Positions 1 through 11,307 of a stretch of DNA of 64,000 nucleotides are shown one piece after another. The notes below the pieces were generated by a model. It worked only from the letters and a program-made list of their open reading frames with translations, had not been told where the DNA came from and did not search any database. The DNA lies in NCBI RefSeq assembly GCF_964355755.1, contig NC_092674.1:20300001-20364000 (forward strand), given 5' to 3'. The translations under genes and the position numbers were made by a program. Position 1 is the first letter of the stretch; each line of letters begins with the position of its first letter. This DNA comes from Antedon mediterranea (taxonomy: Eukaryota; Echinodermata; Crinoidea; Comatulida; Antedonidae).

Positions 1-1536
1 TTGGATTCGCTCCAATTGGTAGGTCTGTTCCTTGGTTATACTGCTATGCCAAACCGGGACAGCGTACTCACTTATTGGGCGAACATAACACGTATACACG
101 GAGATCAAATCTTCAGTCGGGACACCAAACCGTTTGAGACGTGATAGCATGTATAGTCGTCGACTACTTTTACTAATAATATCATTAAGGTGGGACTGCC
201 AGCCAAGATTGGACTGGACAGTCAAGCCCAGAAGCCTGGTCTCAGACACCACCTCGAGCTCCACCCCAGCGATTTGAAGGTGAGGAGGGTTAGGCGGTTC
301 CTTCATAAAACAAACCTGCATAGCCTTGCACTTACTGGGGTTGAGCTCGAGACGGTTGTCCGTTGCCCAAGCATCCAGATCCTGAACATCCACTCCAATC
401 TGGCTGGGTTGATTTGCGGGACGAACTTCTACAAGGCTGAGGTCCTCAACATACTTAAAGCTTTCAGCCAGAGACTCCTCAGAGGCATTATTGATAACTA
501 CCATGAAGATTATGGGGCCTAGCTTGGTGCCTTGTGGGACACCACAGGAAAGCGTCTCCCACCGTGACAAGGCAGAGTGGTATTGCACTCGTTGGCGACG
601 AGATGTAAGGAAGTTTGTTATCCATGGCAGTAACTCGCTTCTGACACCAAGCTCGAAGAGTCTCTGAATAGCTAAAGTATGATCGATACAGTCAAACTCC
701 TTGGAGAAGTCCGTCACAATAAGGGTGCCAACATTCTTACCCTTGTCTGTACCTTTAAAAAACAAATCAAGTATTTCAACAAGACAATGGGCAGTGGATG
801 ATCCTTTTATGCCACCATATTGGTTACGATCAATTTCTTTACCTATATCTTCCATAACCCAGTTGGAAACAAATCCCTCGCATACCTTCGCAAGAATCGA
901 TGTCAAAGATATTGGTCTTAATTTAGAGATTGAGGCAGGGGTAGTCTTTGGGATAGGGGAAATTGTGGCATCCTTCCACATTTTAGGAACAATTCCCTCT
1001 TTTAGAGATGAGTTAAATAAGTCACAAACGGGAACGATAAACTCGCACGCGAACTCTTTAAGAAGTCTCCCAGGGAGGCCGTCGGGTACAGCCGCTTTCT
1101 TACTTTTCAAATTTTTCAAGTTATTGTACATTTCCCACACTTCAATCTTAGGTGGAGCATTTGCAGGTAGAAAGGTAGGTAATCGTTTTAAGTTGATTGG
1201 GGGTCTACCTTGGGTGACAGAAGCAAATTCATTACTTATAGCTTCTGCTATTGCTTTGTTATCATCCGGTTGGACTCCTGGGACAGTAATAATGGCTCGC
1301 AGTTGGCATTTGTTTGTTATTAGTTGAATACTTTTGTGCCAGCCAGACGGGTCACTTGACTTAAGATTTTGAATGCGATCTCTGTAATGGAATTTCTTTG
1401 CCTGATCTATGATTCGTATAACTTTGTTGCGCAAGAAACGCCAGAGAAACATCTTTTTCTCAGCAAAAGCAATCTGTCGTTTTCTAATTAAGTCTTTTAT
1501 CTCAGTAGAGATCCATGGTTTGTCCTGAGAATGAGA
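1..1536 (-). pseudogene. Retrotransposon reverse transcriptase part, frameshifted from the endonuclease, motif C altered
   Basis: From about 1536 down to base 1 the minus strand is continuously open in a phase one base off from the endonuclease frame, consistent with a single-base deletion (or 2-base insertion) near 1530. RT hallmarks in order are an R-P-I-S-L motif, motif A as TDFSKEFD, motif B as SCGVPQGTKLGP, and motif C as KYVEDLSL. Motif C normally reads Y-x-D-D. Here the first Asp is Glu, which should abolish or badly weaken polymerisation. The region after motif C continues to the window edge with no stop. Both lesions argue for a dead copy. The motif C change could also be family-wide, which only comparison with other copies can decide. 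Confidence 0.82.
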
Positions 1537-2912
1537 ATTAATTTAGTAGGGAAGTGATTGTCAATTGCATCCTGAACGGTAGTGTAAAATGCATCAGCCT
1601 TATCAGATGTAGAGGATGCATCAAGAACTTCATACCAAGGATGATTGGTTATCCATCTTCCAAACTCATAAATACAATGTTTACGTAATGGCCTAACTAA
1701 TCGTTTAATTTGTTTACCCGTTTTACTACATCCGATTGGTGGCAGGTAGATGGTATTATGATCGCTTCTTCCAATCGGAGAGCATACAATAGGCTTCTTA
1801 TAATAGTTCTTTAAATTAGTAATTACCAAATCTAATATGGCATCACCCCGGGTAGGCTCGTCTATAATCTGCTTCAACGAGTGAGCTCTACATAGCGGAT
1901 TTATATTTAGTCTGTTAAAGTCGCCTAAAACCAGAACGCCTGCTTCTGGGTGGGCAGCTTTTAAAGTATCCAAAGATGTTATAATATGTTCAATCAACAC
2001 CTCTTTAAATTCTGAGTTTGGAGGAATATATACTGCACAAATGAAAATTGCTGACACGACGCGTGGTAGACGATGAGGACGTACTCGAAGCCATATGCAT
2101 TCCAATTCATCTGGGACAATGATGTTATTTAATGTACTTACAGGTAGGTTGTCCTTGACATAAACGGCAACTCCACCCCCACGCTTTCCACTTCTCGTCG
2201 TAGTAAAAACATTAAACCCGCTTACTGCTATATAGTTATTATCAACCTTATCTGATTGCCAGGTTTCGGTAATAACAGCGATATCGGTGGTACTGATATC
2301 AGTTTGTTTCAACAATATTTCAAGTTCTTCGGGTTTGTTCAATAAAGATCGGGCATTAGTAAGGAACACACCTGGAAGAAACTTAGCAGTGCATTTTGCT
2401 GTTAATTGTGCAGGTAAAACGTATGCGAGTACAGGGGGTGGGCGAATATGACGGATGGATGGAACTGCTGGTCTGTTTCTAACAATTACCTGTATCGGGC
2501 GTTTGATTTTCCGACCACCCCGTCTACCTCTACGAAATGCGGTTTTAAGTATACCAAGATCATCAAGCTTGTGCTTTATACTAGATGAAAGTTTAGCACC
2601 CTTAAGCGCAAGTGACTTCAACGTATTAGCATCGTATACATACCGCGTTCGAGTGTAGGGCAGCTTCACAAGTGTAGAAAACAATAGTCTCATACATTCA
2701 GCTATGTACCACCTGTTGATTCCGTTCGCTACGTACCACCACTGCTGTGGGGCGTTGGGCCTAGGCAATTCTGTATCACTCATGTTAATAAATTCGTTAC
2801 AAAAATCGTGCAAATGTCTACAGGTCTTATCGGAAATCAGTAATAATAAGCTGCATTCATAATACATACGATCACGGAAAAATATCACTAGGAATGAACA
2901 AAAACTGAACAA
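1497..2912 (-). CDS. Retrotransposon ORF: basic N-terminus plus endonuclease (EEP) domain
   Basis: The frame has 471 codons. Residues 126-160 are rich in Arg/Lys/Gly/Pro, which is common ahead of the endonuclease in invertebrate CR1/L2-like elements. Residues about 180-392 form an exonuclease-endonuclease-phosphatase domain with its usual signatures: TNARSL (N186), ITETW (catalytic E216), GGGVAVYVKD, YIPP, LGDFN (D331, N333), DLVITN (D361) and the terminal SDH (D384, H385). All expected active-site residues are present, so the endonuclease may be structurally intact. It would nick target DNA to prime reverse transcription. The upstream Met (residue 1) gives a hydrophobic start that is probably 5' UTR read-through; the Met at residue 44 is a likelier start. 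The frame runs out at a frameshift near 1530, after which coding continues in another phase. Confidence 0.85.
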   Translation of the reverse strand: MFSFCSFLVIFFRDRMYYECSLLLLISDKTCRHLHDFCNEFINMSDTELPRPNAPQQWWYVANGINRWYIAECMRLLFSTLVKLPYTRTRYVYDANTLKSLALKGAKLSSSIKHKLDDLGILKTAFRRGRRGGRKIKRPIQVIVRNRPAVPSIRHIRPPPVLAYVLPAQLTAKCTAKFLPGVFLTNARSLLNKPEELEILLKQTDISTTDIAVITETWQSDKVDNNYIAVSGFNVFTTTRSGKRGGGVAVYVKDNLPVSTLNNIIVPDELECIWLRVRPHRLPRVVSAIFICAVYIPPNSEFKEVLIEHIITSLDTLKAAHPEAGVLVLGDFNRLNINPLCRAHSLKQIIDEPTRGDAILDLVITNLKNYYKKPIVCSPIGRSDHNTIYLPPIGCSKTGKQIKRLVRPLRKHCIYEFGRWITNHPWYEVLDASSTSDKADAFYTTVQDAIDNHFPTKLILILRTNHGSLLR

Positions 2913-2950
2913 AATAACAAGACAAGAAAAGTGTGACTGCTACCAAGCGC

Positions 2951-3560
2951 CACCAGCAAAACAATATAAGTTTTAAATCAGCGCTTCTAAAAAACAATAA
3001 AATACAGGCATATATTTAATTCATTGCATAGGTAACTATTAAACAGTACTTAAAAAACAGGATTTATAAAAACATTACTCAAAACGATTAACTTATAAAT
3101 AATAAGAATAAGAGAGTTATCTCATGTGCACAGAAACATTTGGTTCACAATTATTATTAACTCTTTGTGCCCTCTAATGAATCTTTTTATTTACATTTCT
3201 AAAATATTTAGAATGTGTAATTATTAAAGTTCCACAATCTTGAATCCAGTACTATTTGCAAAATTATTTTAAATTACAATGAATGAAAAACATTTCTTTA
3301 GATTACACTATGCAGATTGAAAGTAGGCCTACTGAATAATCATAATCATTTAGGAAAGTAGTAAACAGAGCAATGAACGAAATACTGAAATTGCTGAAGA
3401 TTTTATTTTAAAATGGCAAATTAAAGTGTCCAAGAAGATATAAGCTGGATTTATCAAATACAGTAAATGTATGTGCATACGTAGGCTATTAGGTAACTTA
3501 TGATGAAAATGAAAAATTGCTTAAAAACATTAAACCATGTCATTCCTTGTCTTAAATGTA
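2951..3560. other. AT-rich interval, no gene seen
   Basis: This lies between the retrotransposon 5' side and the tandem array. I see no open frame of note or clear repeat. It contains a TAGGCCTA word near 3326 and a GCCCTCTAATG word near 3169. Confidence 0.6.
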
Positions 3561-5627
3561 CGTTTTATGATAAATTATGATAAAAAGTGAAAAACGATGC
3601 ACTACCTAAGTAGCTCACGGCGACTGACCTCTTGTGGACGGTCTTTAGGCCTAGCCTAGCTAGACTTAGTTTTGTAGGCCTAGCTGGTAAACATCGGTAA
3701 CGTACGAACATCGTACGCTAGCTATATACATAGCCTGACGTTGTATAGTTGCTGCATTAATTGTCTTTCTATTTTTGCCAGACTCCGTTGATACAAATTG
3801 GGGAAAACCCGGTATTTTCGCAGAAAAGTTAGGAGTCTTCCATTTGTTTTGGCCTCGCGATCGATCGAAAAGTGGGTTAATTACAGAAGAAAAGCAGAAA
3901 TATCAATCCGCGCGCAATGCATTTTGGAATTTATAGTGGGCCGCTATAATTATTAGAATCGACTCATTTTTCACATTTTTAACCATTTAAAGACGAAAAA
4001 AGTTATCGCAATAGGACCATATAGTATTATTTTTACATTAAATATACTTTTTGATCTTAAAATAGATCTAAAAAACGTAGGGAAGGTGTCTTTAAGTTAG
4101 CCTAATTGTTTTATTAAGGCTCTTTATGTTGACTTTTTTTCTTTTTTTCACACCATATTTTTTTCCTTATATTTGTTATGTCAATTCATGGGTTTGAAAC
4201 ACTCGAACAATTGGGAACAATCGCACCCGTTTTTTCTTCTTGTGTACGTCGTTTTATGGTAAATTATGATAAAAAGTGAAAAACAATGCACTACCTAAGT
4301 AGCTCACGGCGACTGACCTCTCGTGGACGGTCTTTAGGCCTAGTCTAGCTAGACTTAGTTTTGTAGGCCTAGCTGGTAAACATCGGTAACGTACGAACAT
4401 CGTACGCTAGCTATATACATAGCCTGACGTTGTATAGTTGCTGCATTAATTGTCTTTCTATTTTTGCCAGACTCCGTTGATACAAATTGGGGAAAACCCG
4501 GTATTTTCGCAGAAAAGTTAGGAGTCTTCCATTTGTTTTGGCCTCGCGATCGATCGAAAAGTGGGTTAATTACAGAAGAAAAGCAGAAATATCAATCCGC
4601 GCGCAATGCATTTTGGAATTTATAGTGGGCCGCTATAATTATTAGAATCGACTCATTTTTCACATTTTTAACCATTTAAAGACGAAAAAATTTATCGCAA
4701 TAGGACCATATAGTATTATTTTTACATTAAATATACTTTTTGATCTTAAAATAGATCTAAAAAACGTAGGGAAGGTGTCTTTAAGTTAGCCTAATTGTTT
4801 TATTAAGGCTCTTTATGTTGACTTTTTTTCTTTTTTTCACACCATATTTTTTTCCTTATATTTGTTATGCCAATTCATGGGTTTGAAACACTCGAACAAT
4901 TGGGAACAATCGCACCCGTTTTTTCTTCTTGTGTACGTCGTTTTATGGTAAATTATGATAAAAAGTGAAAAACAATGCACTACCTAAGTAGCTCACGGCG
5001 ACTGACCTCTCGTGGACGGTCTTTAGGCCTAGTCTAGCTAGACTTAGTTTTGTAGGCCTAGCTGGTAAACATCGGTAACGTACGAACATCGTACGCTAGC
5101 TATATACATAGCCTGACGTTGTATAGTTGCTGCATTAATTGTCTTTCTATTTTTGCCAGACTCTGTTGATACAAATTGGGGAAAACCCGGTATTTTCGCA
5201 GAAAAGTTAGGAGTCTTCCATTTGTTTTGGCCTCGCGATCGATCGAAAAGTGGGTTAATTACAGAAGAAAAGCAGAAATATCAATCCGCGCGCAATGCAT
5301 TTTGGAATTTATAGCGGGCCGCTATAATTATTAGAATCGACTCATTTTTCACATTTTTAACCATTTAAAGACGAAAAAATTTATCGCAATAGGACCATAT
5401 AGTATTATTTTTACATTAAATATACTTTGTGATCTTAAAATAGATCTAAAAAACGTAGGGAAGGTGTCTTTAAGTTAGCCTAATTGTTTTATTAAGGCTC
5501 TTTATGTTGACTTTTTTTCTTTTTTTCACACCATATTTTTTTCCTTATATTTGTTATGTCAATTCATGGGTTTGAAACACTCGAACAATTGGGAACAATC
5601 GCACCCGTTTTTTCTTCTTGTGTACGT
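3561..5627 (+). repeat. Three tandem near-identical 689-bp units
   Basis: The phrase CGTTTTATGRTAAATTATGA recurs at 3561, 4250 and 4939, giving an exact 689-bp period and units 3561-4249, 4250-4938 and 4939-5627. The copies differ by only scattered substitutions (for example 4016 versus 4691, and T versus C at 5314), so the amplification is recent or homogenised. Each unit holds two TAGGCCTA words, the palindromic core CGCGATCGATCG, the string CCGCGCGC and a 24-bp ZNF143/Staf-like site. No long open frame is present. Unlike simple satellite DNA, the unit is heterogeneous and CpG-containing, so I infer a triplicated promoter-like or transposon-derived block. A recent assembly duplication is an alternative. 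Confidence 0.95.
3914..3937 (-). promoter_or_regulatory. ZNF143/Staf-like site, repeated in all three 689-bp units
   Basis: On the minus strand this reads ACTATAAATTCC followed by AAAATGCATTGC, matching about 18 of 24 positions of the remembered SBS consensus (ACTACAAYTCCCA then RCATGCCTTGC). The same site occurs at 4603-4626 and 5292-5315. ZNF143 sites mark promoters in many animals, but no transcript start is visible here, so its function is inferred. Confidence 0.3.
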
Positions 5628-5687
5628 CTTTTAAACACGGTTGACCTTGCCCATGACGTTGTTAGTACTTGTTCCACTTATGTAGGC

Positions 5688-6035
5688 CTAACTTGTTGGT
5701 AACGTTACTGTCACTGGATCTGCATTTTGTTGTTTTGAAATTTCACCTTCCTTAGTTAGGTTTTGTGAAGATCTATTTCCTATACTGATTTGTAAAGCCT
5801 GTTTTGCCAATTCATCAATTTCGTCTAAAGGATTGCAAGTCTTGTGTCTGTTCCCACATCTCAAGGTATGTTTTGTCACTAAAGCCAAACTGGCCGTATA
5901 TGCAGTAGTCTATATTCTTCTAGATGAAAACATTTCGGCATACTCATAAAGAATATCTTTGTTGAGCCAGCCATCCCGAATTTCTACTTTGCGTCTTTTC
6001 CTTTGAATTTTTGTCACTAAGACTAAAACATTCAT
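5688..6035 (-). pseudogene. Coding-like fragment with one internal stop, unrecognised
   Basis: On the minus strand a Met at 6035 opens 41 codons, meets one in-frame TAG at 5910-5912, then continues in the same phase for 74 codons to a stop just before 5688. The composition looks protein-like: a basic segment followed by DGWLNKDILYEYAEMF, then after the stop a Cys-containing segment and NPLDEIDELAKQALQISIGN. I do not recognise the family. It may be an eroded exon or TE relic, or two exons with non-canonical edges. A possible acceptor (CTTTAG) lies just after the stop. It abuts the 689-bp array, into which a minus-strand transcript would run. Confidence 0.3.
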
Positions 6036-6638
6036 AAATAATTAATATTAAAAATGTCAGTCAATATTCAAAAACAGAATCATACCAGAATTCATGCCAG
6101 GAAAGTAACCAACTAATTCAATAGCCTACTGTTTCACTCCATTTATAAACAGTATGTTAACTATTTGTTTTGTATGATTATTTGTACCACTTACTATTAC
6201 TTATTATTACTTACAACATCATTCTCTAAAAGCCATTTGACCTCTTTGTTGCAATTCCCAAATGAAATGACCTGTTCTCCAAGGCATTGAATTCTGGATG
6301 GGTTAATAATAATATTTATCTTGATTGTTGTAGTAACAGTTTGAAACAACCAAAGTTTTCTTTGACTTTGCACATTCCATGCTTCACGTGTACAGGGCAG
6401 AGTACATTGCTATTGATTGGCCTAGATAATTTTTATTATGGACACGCAATTTTTAAATCATTTTCGTTTATTGAATTACCTTAGGGCTACAGTAGGCCTA
6501 TTTAGAATTGAAAATTACTAAAATTTAGAATGATCCAAATTTATGGAAATCGAAAATGTGATATGCCATATGAAAAAAAATTAGTTTAAACAAAATATTT
6601 CTGGTAGGCCTACTGATAGTGTATTGCACAATTCTTAC

Positions 6639-6770
6639 CTGAAACACATTAACTTGTAGCCAGCCTACTTTGATGGCTGAGATCTTTAATTGTATTGGAT
6701 CGACATAGAATACTTGCAGGTTACTTATCTTTGATTGCCCGTATATACAGCTAAACTGCTTCATTACTTT
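6639..6770 (-). other. Possible exon with a consensus splice donor
   Basis: On the minus strand an open segment ends in CAG followed by GTAAGAAT (donor at 6631-6638), a perfect donor match. An upstream acceptor is plausible near 6770 (AATGAAGCAG). The encoded peptide around SNLQVFYVDPIQLKISAIK has no recognisable domain. It could join the fragment at 5688-6035 as one minus-strand gene, but nothing shows this. Confidence 0.2.
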
Positions 6771-6799
6771 TAAAAATACATTAAATTTCATAAAAGTTA

Positions 6800-7779
6800 T
6801 ATTAGACTTACTTGTGTATATCTCTATTATTAATTAGTAGACCTATAACAAAGTGGGCCTTTTCAATTAAAAAAAATGAATGGATTTTTTATTTTTTATT
6901 TTATTATTAGAAATAAATATGTTTTTTCTTATTGTATTGGCATAGAATAATTATACTATATTCATTGGATTGGATGGTGTTTGGTAGGTAGCTAGCCTAG
7001 CTAAACTGGCACAGGAGAACACAATTTGACTTTAAGTAATACGCATAACAGCCCTAACTTGTACTATTCTATCTAGTCGTGCAGGAATGTCCCTTTTGTT
7101 TGTTTTTTAAAAATTCTATTTCTTTCTATTTTCTAAATATTCGATAAACTTTACCAAATTGTACTATAAAAGCACGCCTTCTTGACAGGCAGTACACACG
7201 TGTGTTACCGATACTCAACAAAAACAATGTTTTGATGAAGATACCCCGCCTACTCATTACCATAAAAACGTAAACCAACGTAAACCAATCACACTTCATT
7301 TATTGTAGACTAATGGAGTTATTGTAGACAATATTGACCAACTATAGACTTTTGTCGACATTGTCCAATCAGAGGACAATTGCTGTAGACTCTAAACTGC
7401 ACCTGCATGTGGGGTAAAAGTTATGGTAGAGCGGGGGACTGCGTTTGCGCAATAATGAAGATAAAATTAGAATTTAGTGTAAATATTGGAATAAAAGCAG
7501 AATAAACTTCACGCCCGCTCGAATAAACTACCCCATAGAATATCGTTTGGAAACTATATTTCTATTTTTAACTAGAATTCATTGACTTTATGATCTACAA
7601 TTTACCAAGCGTTTAGAATGTAAAATATTTCTTCATGCGACAAAAGTATAGGTCGGTACTAGACGGCCTTACAATTATGTACTCCGGGTACAAACGAACA
7701 TTTGAAGGTTATATAATTTATATACATATATTTATAGGTTATGTAATCACTTAACTGTGTTCGTATATATTTTTAATCC
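6800..7779. other. Intergenic, no gene seen
   Basis: This is mostly AT-rich. A more balanced stretch at about 7400-7520 includes TTTGCGCAATAATG, but no core promoter or exon could be supported. Confidence 0.5.
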
Positions 7780-8235
7780 ACACTGGAAATTTTAAGAATG
7801 AATTAAATGTGCTTCATCCTCAACAAGGAAGTAAGCAACAAAATTAATACCAGCCGATCAATGATCAATGAACTCAGTCGACGTCGAACCATCGTCGACG
7901 AATACGTAATTCATTTGTGAACTCGAACTGTATACAATTGAACTCCACAATGGGAATTTAAAGAATGAAAGTTTAATGTGATTCATCCTAGATCTCTCAT
8001 CGACAAGGAAGTACGCAACATTATCTACCAGCCGATCAAGTGTTGGATCAGTATAGGATCACACACATCACGGGCGACGGATGCATATTAATTCATTTGT
8101 AAAATCAAACGTAGGTATTCTATACTCATCTTTTATCTATTATTCTATATTGATATTAAAAAGGATTCAATCATGTAAGTTAGGATACTAGTAAAATTCA
8201 TATATATACAGGGGATCTATTCTAGTCTGATTGTT
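7780..8235 (+). repeat. Diverged tandem duplication upstream of the first TLR gene
   Basis: The two halves (about 7780-7935 and 7940-8110) share, in order, a GGAATTTAAAGAATGAA-like start, a CTTCATCCT/ATTCATCCT word, CAAGGAAGTAMGCAACA, ACCAGCCGATCAA and AATTCATTTGT. The second half and its continuation (CAAACGTAGGTATTCT, then TACTARTAAAATTCATA) are found again at about 12290-12530. The module is therefore part of the duplicated TLR unit and may hold its 5' regulatory sequence. Boundaries are approximate. Confidence 0.65.
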
Positions 8236-8743
8236 TCCAGAAGTTCTAGTTTTACAATTATTAGAGATACTACTTTTAGATAAAAATAACTAATCAACAT
8301 AACCGATACAATATCTTTTGACTTAGTTGCCAGAAAGGGCAATAAGAAAGCAACGAGTTTTTACAGTCCCGGTATTTATCCTAGCTTCACATACAAAAAT
8401 AAAATGTGACACACCGGAAACTCAAATAACTTCTTTAACAGGTTTAACGTTGTCATGTCACGTTTTATGAAATGATTCCTCATAAAGGTTCGGGTCTATA
8501 ATAATAGAAAACAAAAAGAAAATAAAGCAAATAAACAAAAAGGAAGAAAGCAAATACCAATTTGCATACCATCTGAATGAGGTGTGATGCTCAAATGTTG
8601 ATCTCCTCATCATATGTAAGCATTTAAAAAAGAAATCTCAGTTTGCAATTTATTTCACATTGGGATATTTTTCTAGCTAGATTGTCTAGCCTAAATTGTT
8701 TTTTTGCTATTAAATAATCAATATTGTTGTATCAATGTAACAG

Positions 8744-9223
8744 TTAAAGATGTATTGTCCCTTTGACTAATTCCAAAAAAATAAAAATAAAGAGATTTCA
8801 AAAAAGGTGGGTCATTTTGAAGTATCATAATAGTTATTAACTTTCACCAAAAAATTAGTCAAAAAAAAAATCATTTAGCTGAAATACAGACGTTTTTTTG
8901 TTCAAAAAATAACTTTGACTTCCAGTCAAAGTTTTTGATCAAAACATGTCCCATAATGCAACGCGCTTGTTTTGCTACTCTGTATGCATAATAATAAAAA
9001 CTTCCTCGTGATCTGTGTGAAAACACTTTCTTAACAGTGACGAGTTGTAAACAATCATAATTAGCATCATGCTTAATGCATACTCGTGGTTTGAAATCTT
9101 TGTTTACTTTCGCTCGCGACGATTTTCCCGACGAAATGTAATCAAATTAATTTACCTGTTAATACGTAAACTTTTTGTTTTTGGGTCGAATTTTTTGTGT
9201 TTCAAGGGACAATACATCTTTAA
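8744..9223. mobile_element. MITE with TTAA flanks, 480 bp, just upstream of the first TLR gene
   Basis: The left end reads TTAAAGATGTATTGTCCCTT and the right end is its near-perfect reverse complement (AAGGGACAATACATCTTTAA). TTAA sits at both termini (8744-8747 and 9220-9223), the target duplication used by piggyBac-type elements. The internal 440 bp have no transposase; an open frame at 9069-9251 is short and AT-driven. The right end lies 107 bp before the TLR start codon, so the element falls in the proximal promoter or 5' UTR of that gene. Confidence 0.75.
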
Positions 9224-9330
9224 GACGACAGCGACAAAAATAACGAAATGATTATAATTCTTATTTTTTTTTTATATAATAATACAAAATCAATTAATGG
9301 TACACAGATGTTCCATTCTTCACGTTAAAG

Positions 9331-11307
9331 ATGTCAAGCTACTTGAGGTTGTTCTTGTTGGTTTTCAATTTGGTTGTAATTGTTAATGGCTACCGAAACT
9401 CGACTTTACAAGAATGTTATGAATATAATCCTTTTTATATTAATGGAACCCGAAATGAAAGTGAGCTACGATGTCCTGATCGATGTAACTGTAAATATTG
9501 TAAAGAATGGAATGGAAATGAACTGTATTATGGACACAAAGTTTACTGCAACAGTCTAGAACTAACAAACATTCCACTAAAGAATACAGTACCAACTGAT
9601 GCTTTTTATTATAGCCTTAAAAATAACCTAATCACATCATTACAGGACAATTCTTTCTCTACAAGTTCTACTTTAGAATATCTTCGTTTGGATGCTAACC
9701 ATTTAACATACACTAGTATTGGAAAGAATGCTTTTCGTGGTTTAAAGAAACTTAAAAATTTCTCATTGAGCGAAAACAAATATCTAAATCAACTTTTGGC
9801 TTTATGGTTTGTAGACTTAATTTCCCTAGAAAAACTGCAAGCAAGGAATTCTGGATTATCAACGATAGAAAGCAACATTTTCCAGAACTGTAAACAACTG
9901 AAAGAAGTACACATTACAACTAATAATATTGTATCGCTTCCAGCAAATACTTTTCAAAATCTTCCCTTGCTCAATTACATATATATGGGTAATAATAAAC
10001 TTCCTTACATTCCAAATCAAGCATTTAAAGGTTCTGACAACATTTTGAAAATTGCTGTAAATGATAATCTTCTATCTTCTATTTCGGAAGATGTTGGTAT
10101 ACAAATGCTAAACAAGTTGCAGATACTTAATGTGATATACAACAAGTTCTCCTGTGATTGTGAGATGGTTTGGTTTAGAAACTGGATTCAAGTGACAAAT
10201 GTCACAATTGCAAAGCTGAATAACACAAAATGCAAAGATGACACGAATCGCTACAAAAACTTATTAGATTTTGACCCAACAAGTATTGAGTGCCGAAAAC
10301 TTGTCATGATTTTGAAGATTGTTATACCTTTCGCATCCATTGGTGTTATAATGGTCATCATTATAATTCTTCTATATAACTTCAGATATGATATAAGGTA
10401 ATGTATTAATTTATTTTATCCATTATCAAACTAAATAAGCCTCCTTGGTGACATTTACTGTATTTTGTTTTGTGTATGAGTAATTATATGCATGGCATTT
10501 ATAAGAATGCTACGAATATTCACAGTGATCGTTTGGAAACTAGATAGAATGGACTCGGGGCCACACACAATTTTGTATTTAGTTTCAAGAAGATCCGGAT
10601 GAAGAGGAACATACATTTTTAAATGTTATTGAAAATTACGTGAATTCCTTTTTTTATTAAAAAAAACACTGTGACGCGAAACGCGCTATAAACCATTTTC
10701 TAATCCAAAGTAAATCAGAAGAGATTCACTTCACGGTGATTAACTATTTCAATTTCAATTCAGGTTCTGGATTCAACGAAGACGTCTTCGTAAGCAGTAT
10801 GAAACGCTACAAAATCAAGGACCTCCTCCAATCAACGGAGACGACATACGATATGACGCCTTTGTATCTTATAACAGCAAAGACCAGGACTGGGTTCTTA
10901 AATGTTTGCAGCCATCGTTAGAGGACCGAAATTACAAACTCTGTATCGACTATCGAGATTTCTTGCCAGGAGAAGCAGTTGTTAACAACATATCAAATGC
11001 TGTAAAATATAGCCGGAAAGTAATAGTTGTGGTTTCTAGAAATTTTGCAAAGAGTGAGTGGTGCTACTTTGAGCTGGAGATGGCACGTATGCGCATGTTT
11101 GAAAACCACGAAGACATTCTAGTTGTGGTGTTACTGGAGAAGGTGCCATCTAAACACATGCCGATACTTTTGCATAAGATCCTGACCAAGAAAACGTATA
11201 TAGAGTGGAATAATCACCCAGAAGGACAGGCGTTGTTTTGGAATAAGGTTGAAACAGCGTTACTATCACCTAATTGTCATAGAGAAAGAGTAGTGAATCT
11301 AAATTGA
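9331..11307 (+). CDS. Toll-like receptor, copy 1 (two exons, 536 aa)
   Basis: The exons are 9331-10397 and 10764-11307. The donor is ATAAG/GTAATG, the acceptor TTTCAATTCAG/GTTCTGG, and the intron is 366 bp in phase 2. The protein has a signal peptide (1-20), a Cys-rich LRRNT (C48, C52, C54, C57 and others), about seven LRRs (90-285), an LRRCT starting CDCEMVWFRNWI, one TM helix (about 326-348), and a TIR domain (about 385-525). TIR box 1 is YDAFVSYNSKD, the BB loop is RDFLPG (R420, D421, P424, G425) and box 3 is FW (514-515), so signalling residues look intact. Such receptors bind microbial or endogenous ligands through the LRRs and recruit TIR adaptors such as MyD88. The ectodomain is short for a TLR. 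The start was chosen because a signal peptide follows at once and because the paralogue at 16862 starts at the same point. The ligand is unknown. Confidence 0.95.

Larger units (their letters stand above)
1..2950 (-). mobile_element. Non-LTR retrotransposon (CR1/L2/jockey-like), right-hand 5' part, cut by window edge
   Basis: Read on the minus strand, the element runs right to left: a basic N-terminal segment, an apurinic-type endonuclease domain, then a reverse transcriptase that stays open to base 1 and leaves the window. This order (endonuclease then RT in one long frame, no LTR) is that of CR1/L2/jockey-type LINEs, which copy themselves by target-primed reverse transcription. The copy carries one frameshift near 1530 and an altered RT motif C, so it looks like a fairly young but inactive insertion. 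The 5' boundary is not clear; coding potential ends at about 2912, followed by AT-rich host-like sequence. The 3' end lies outside the window. The exact clade is not decided. Confidence 0.9.

Noticed and set aside
190-1327. Plus-strand open frames of 110 and 208 codons
   Set aside because: They are antisense shadows of the retrotransposon reverse transcriptase, which runs on the minus strand with recognisable RT motifs.
9069-9251. 60-codon frame before the first TLR
   Set aside because: It lies inside and across the end of the TTAA-flanked MITE and has AT-driven composition.
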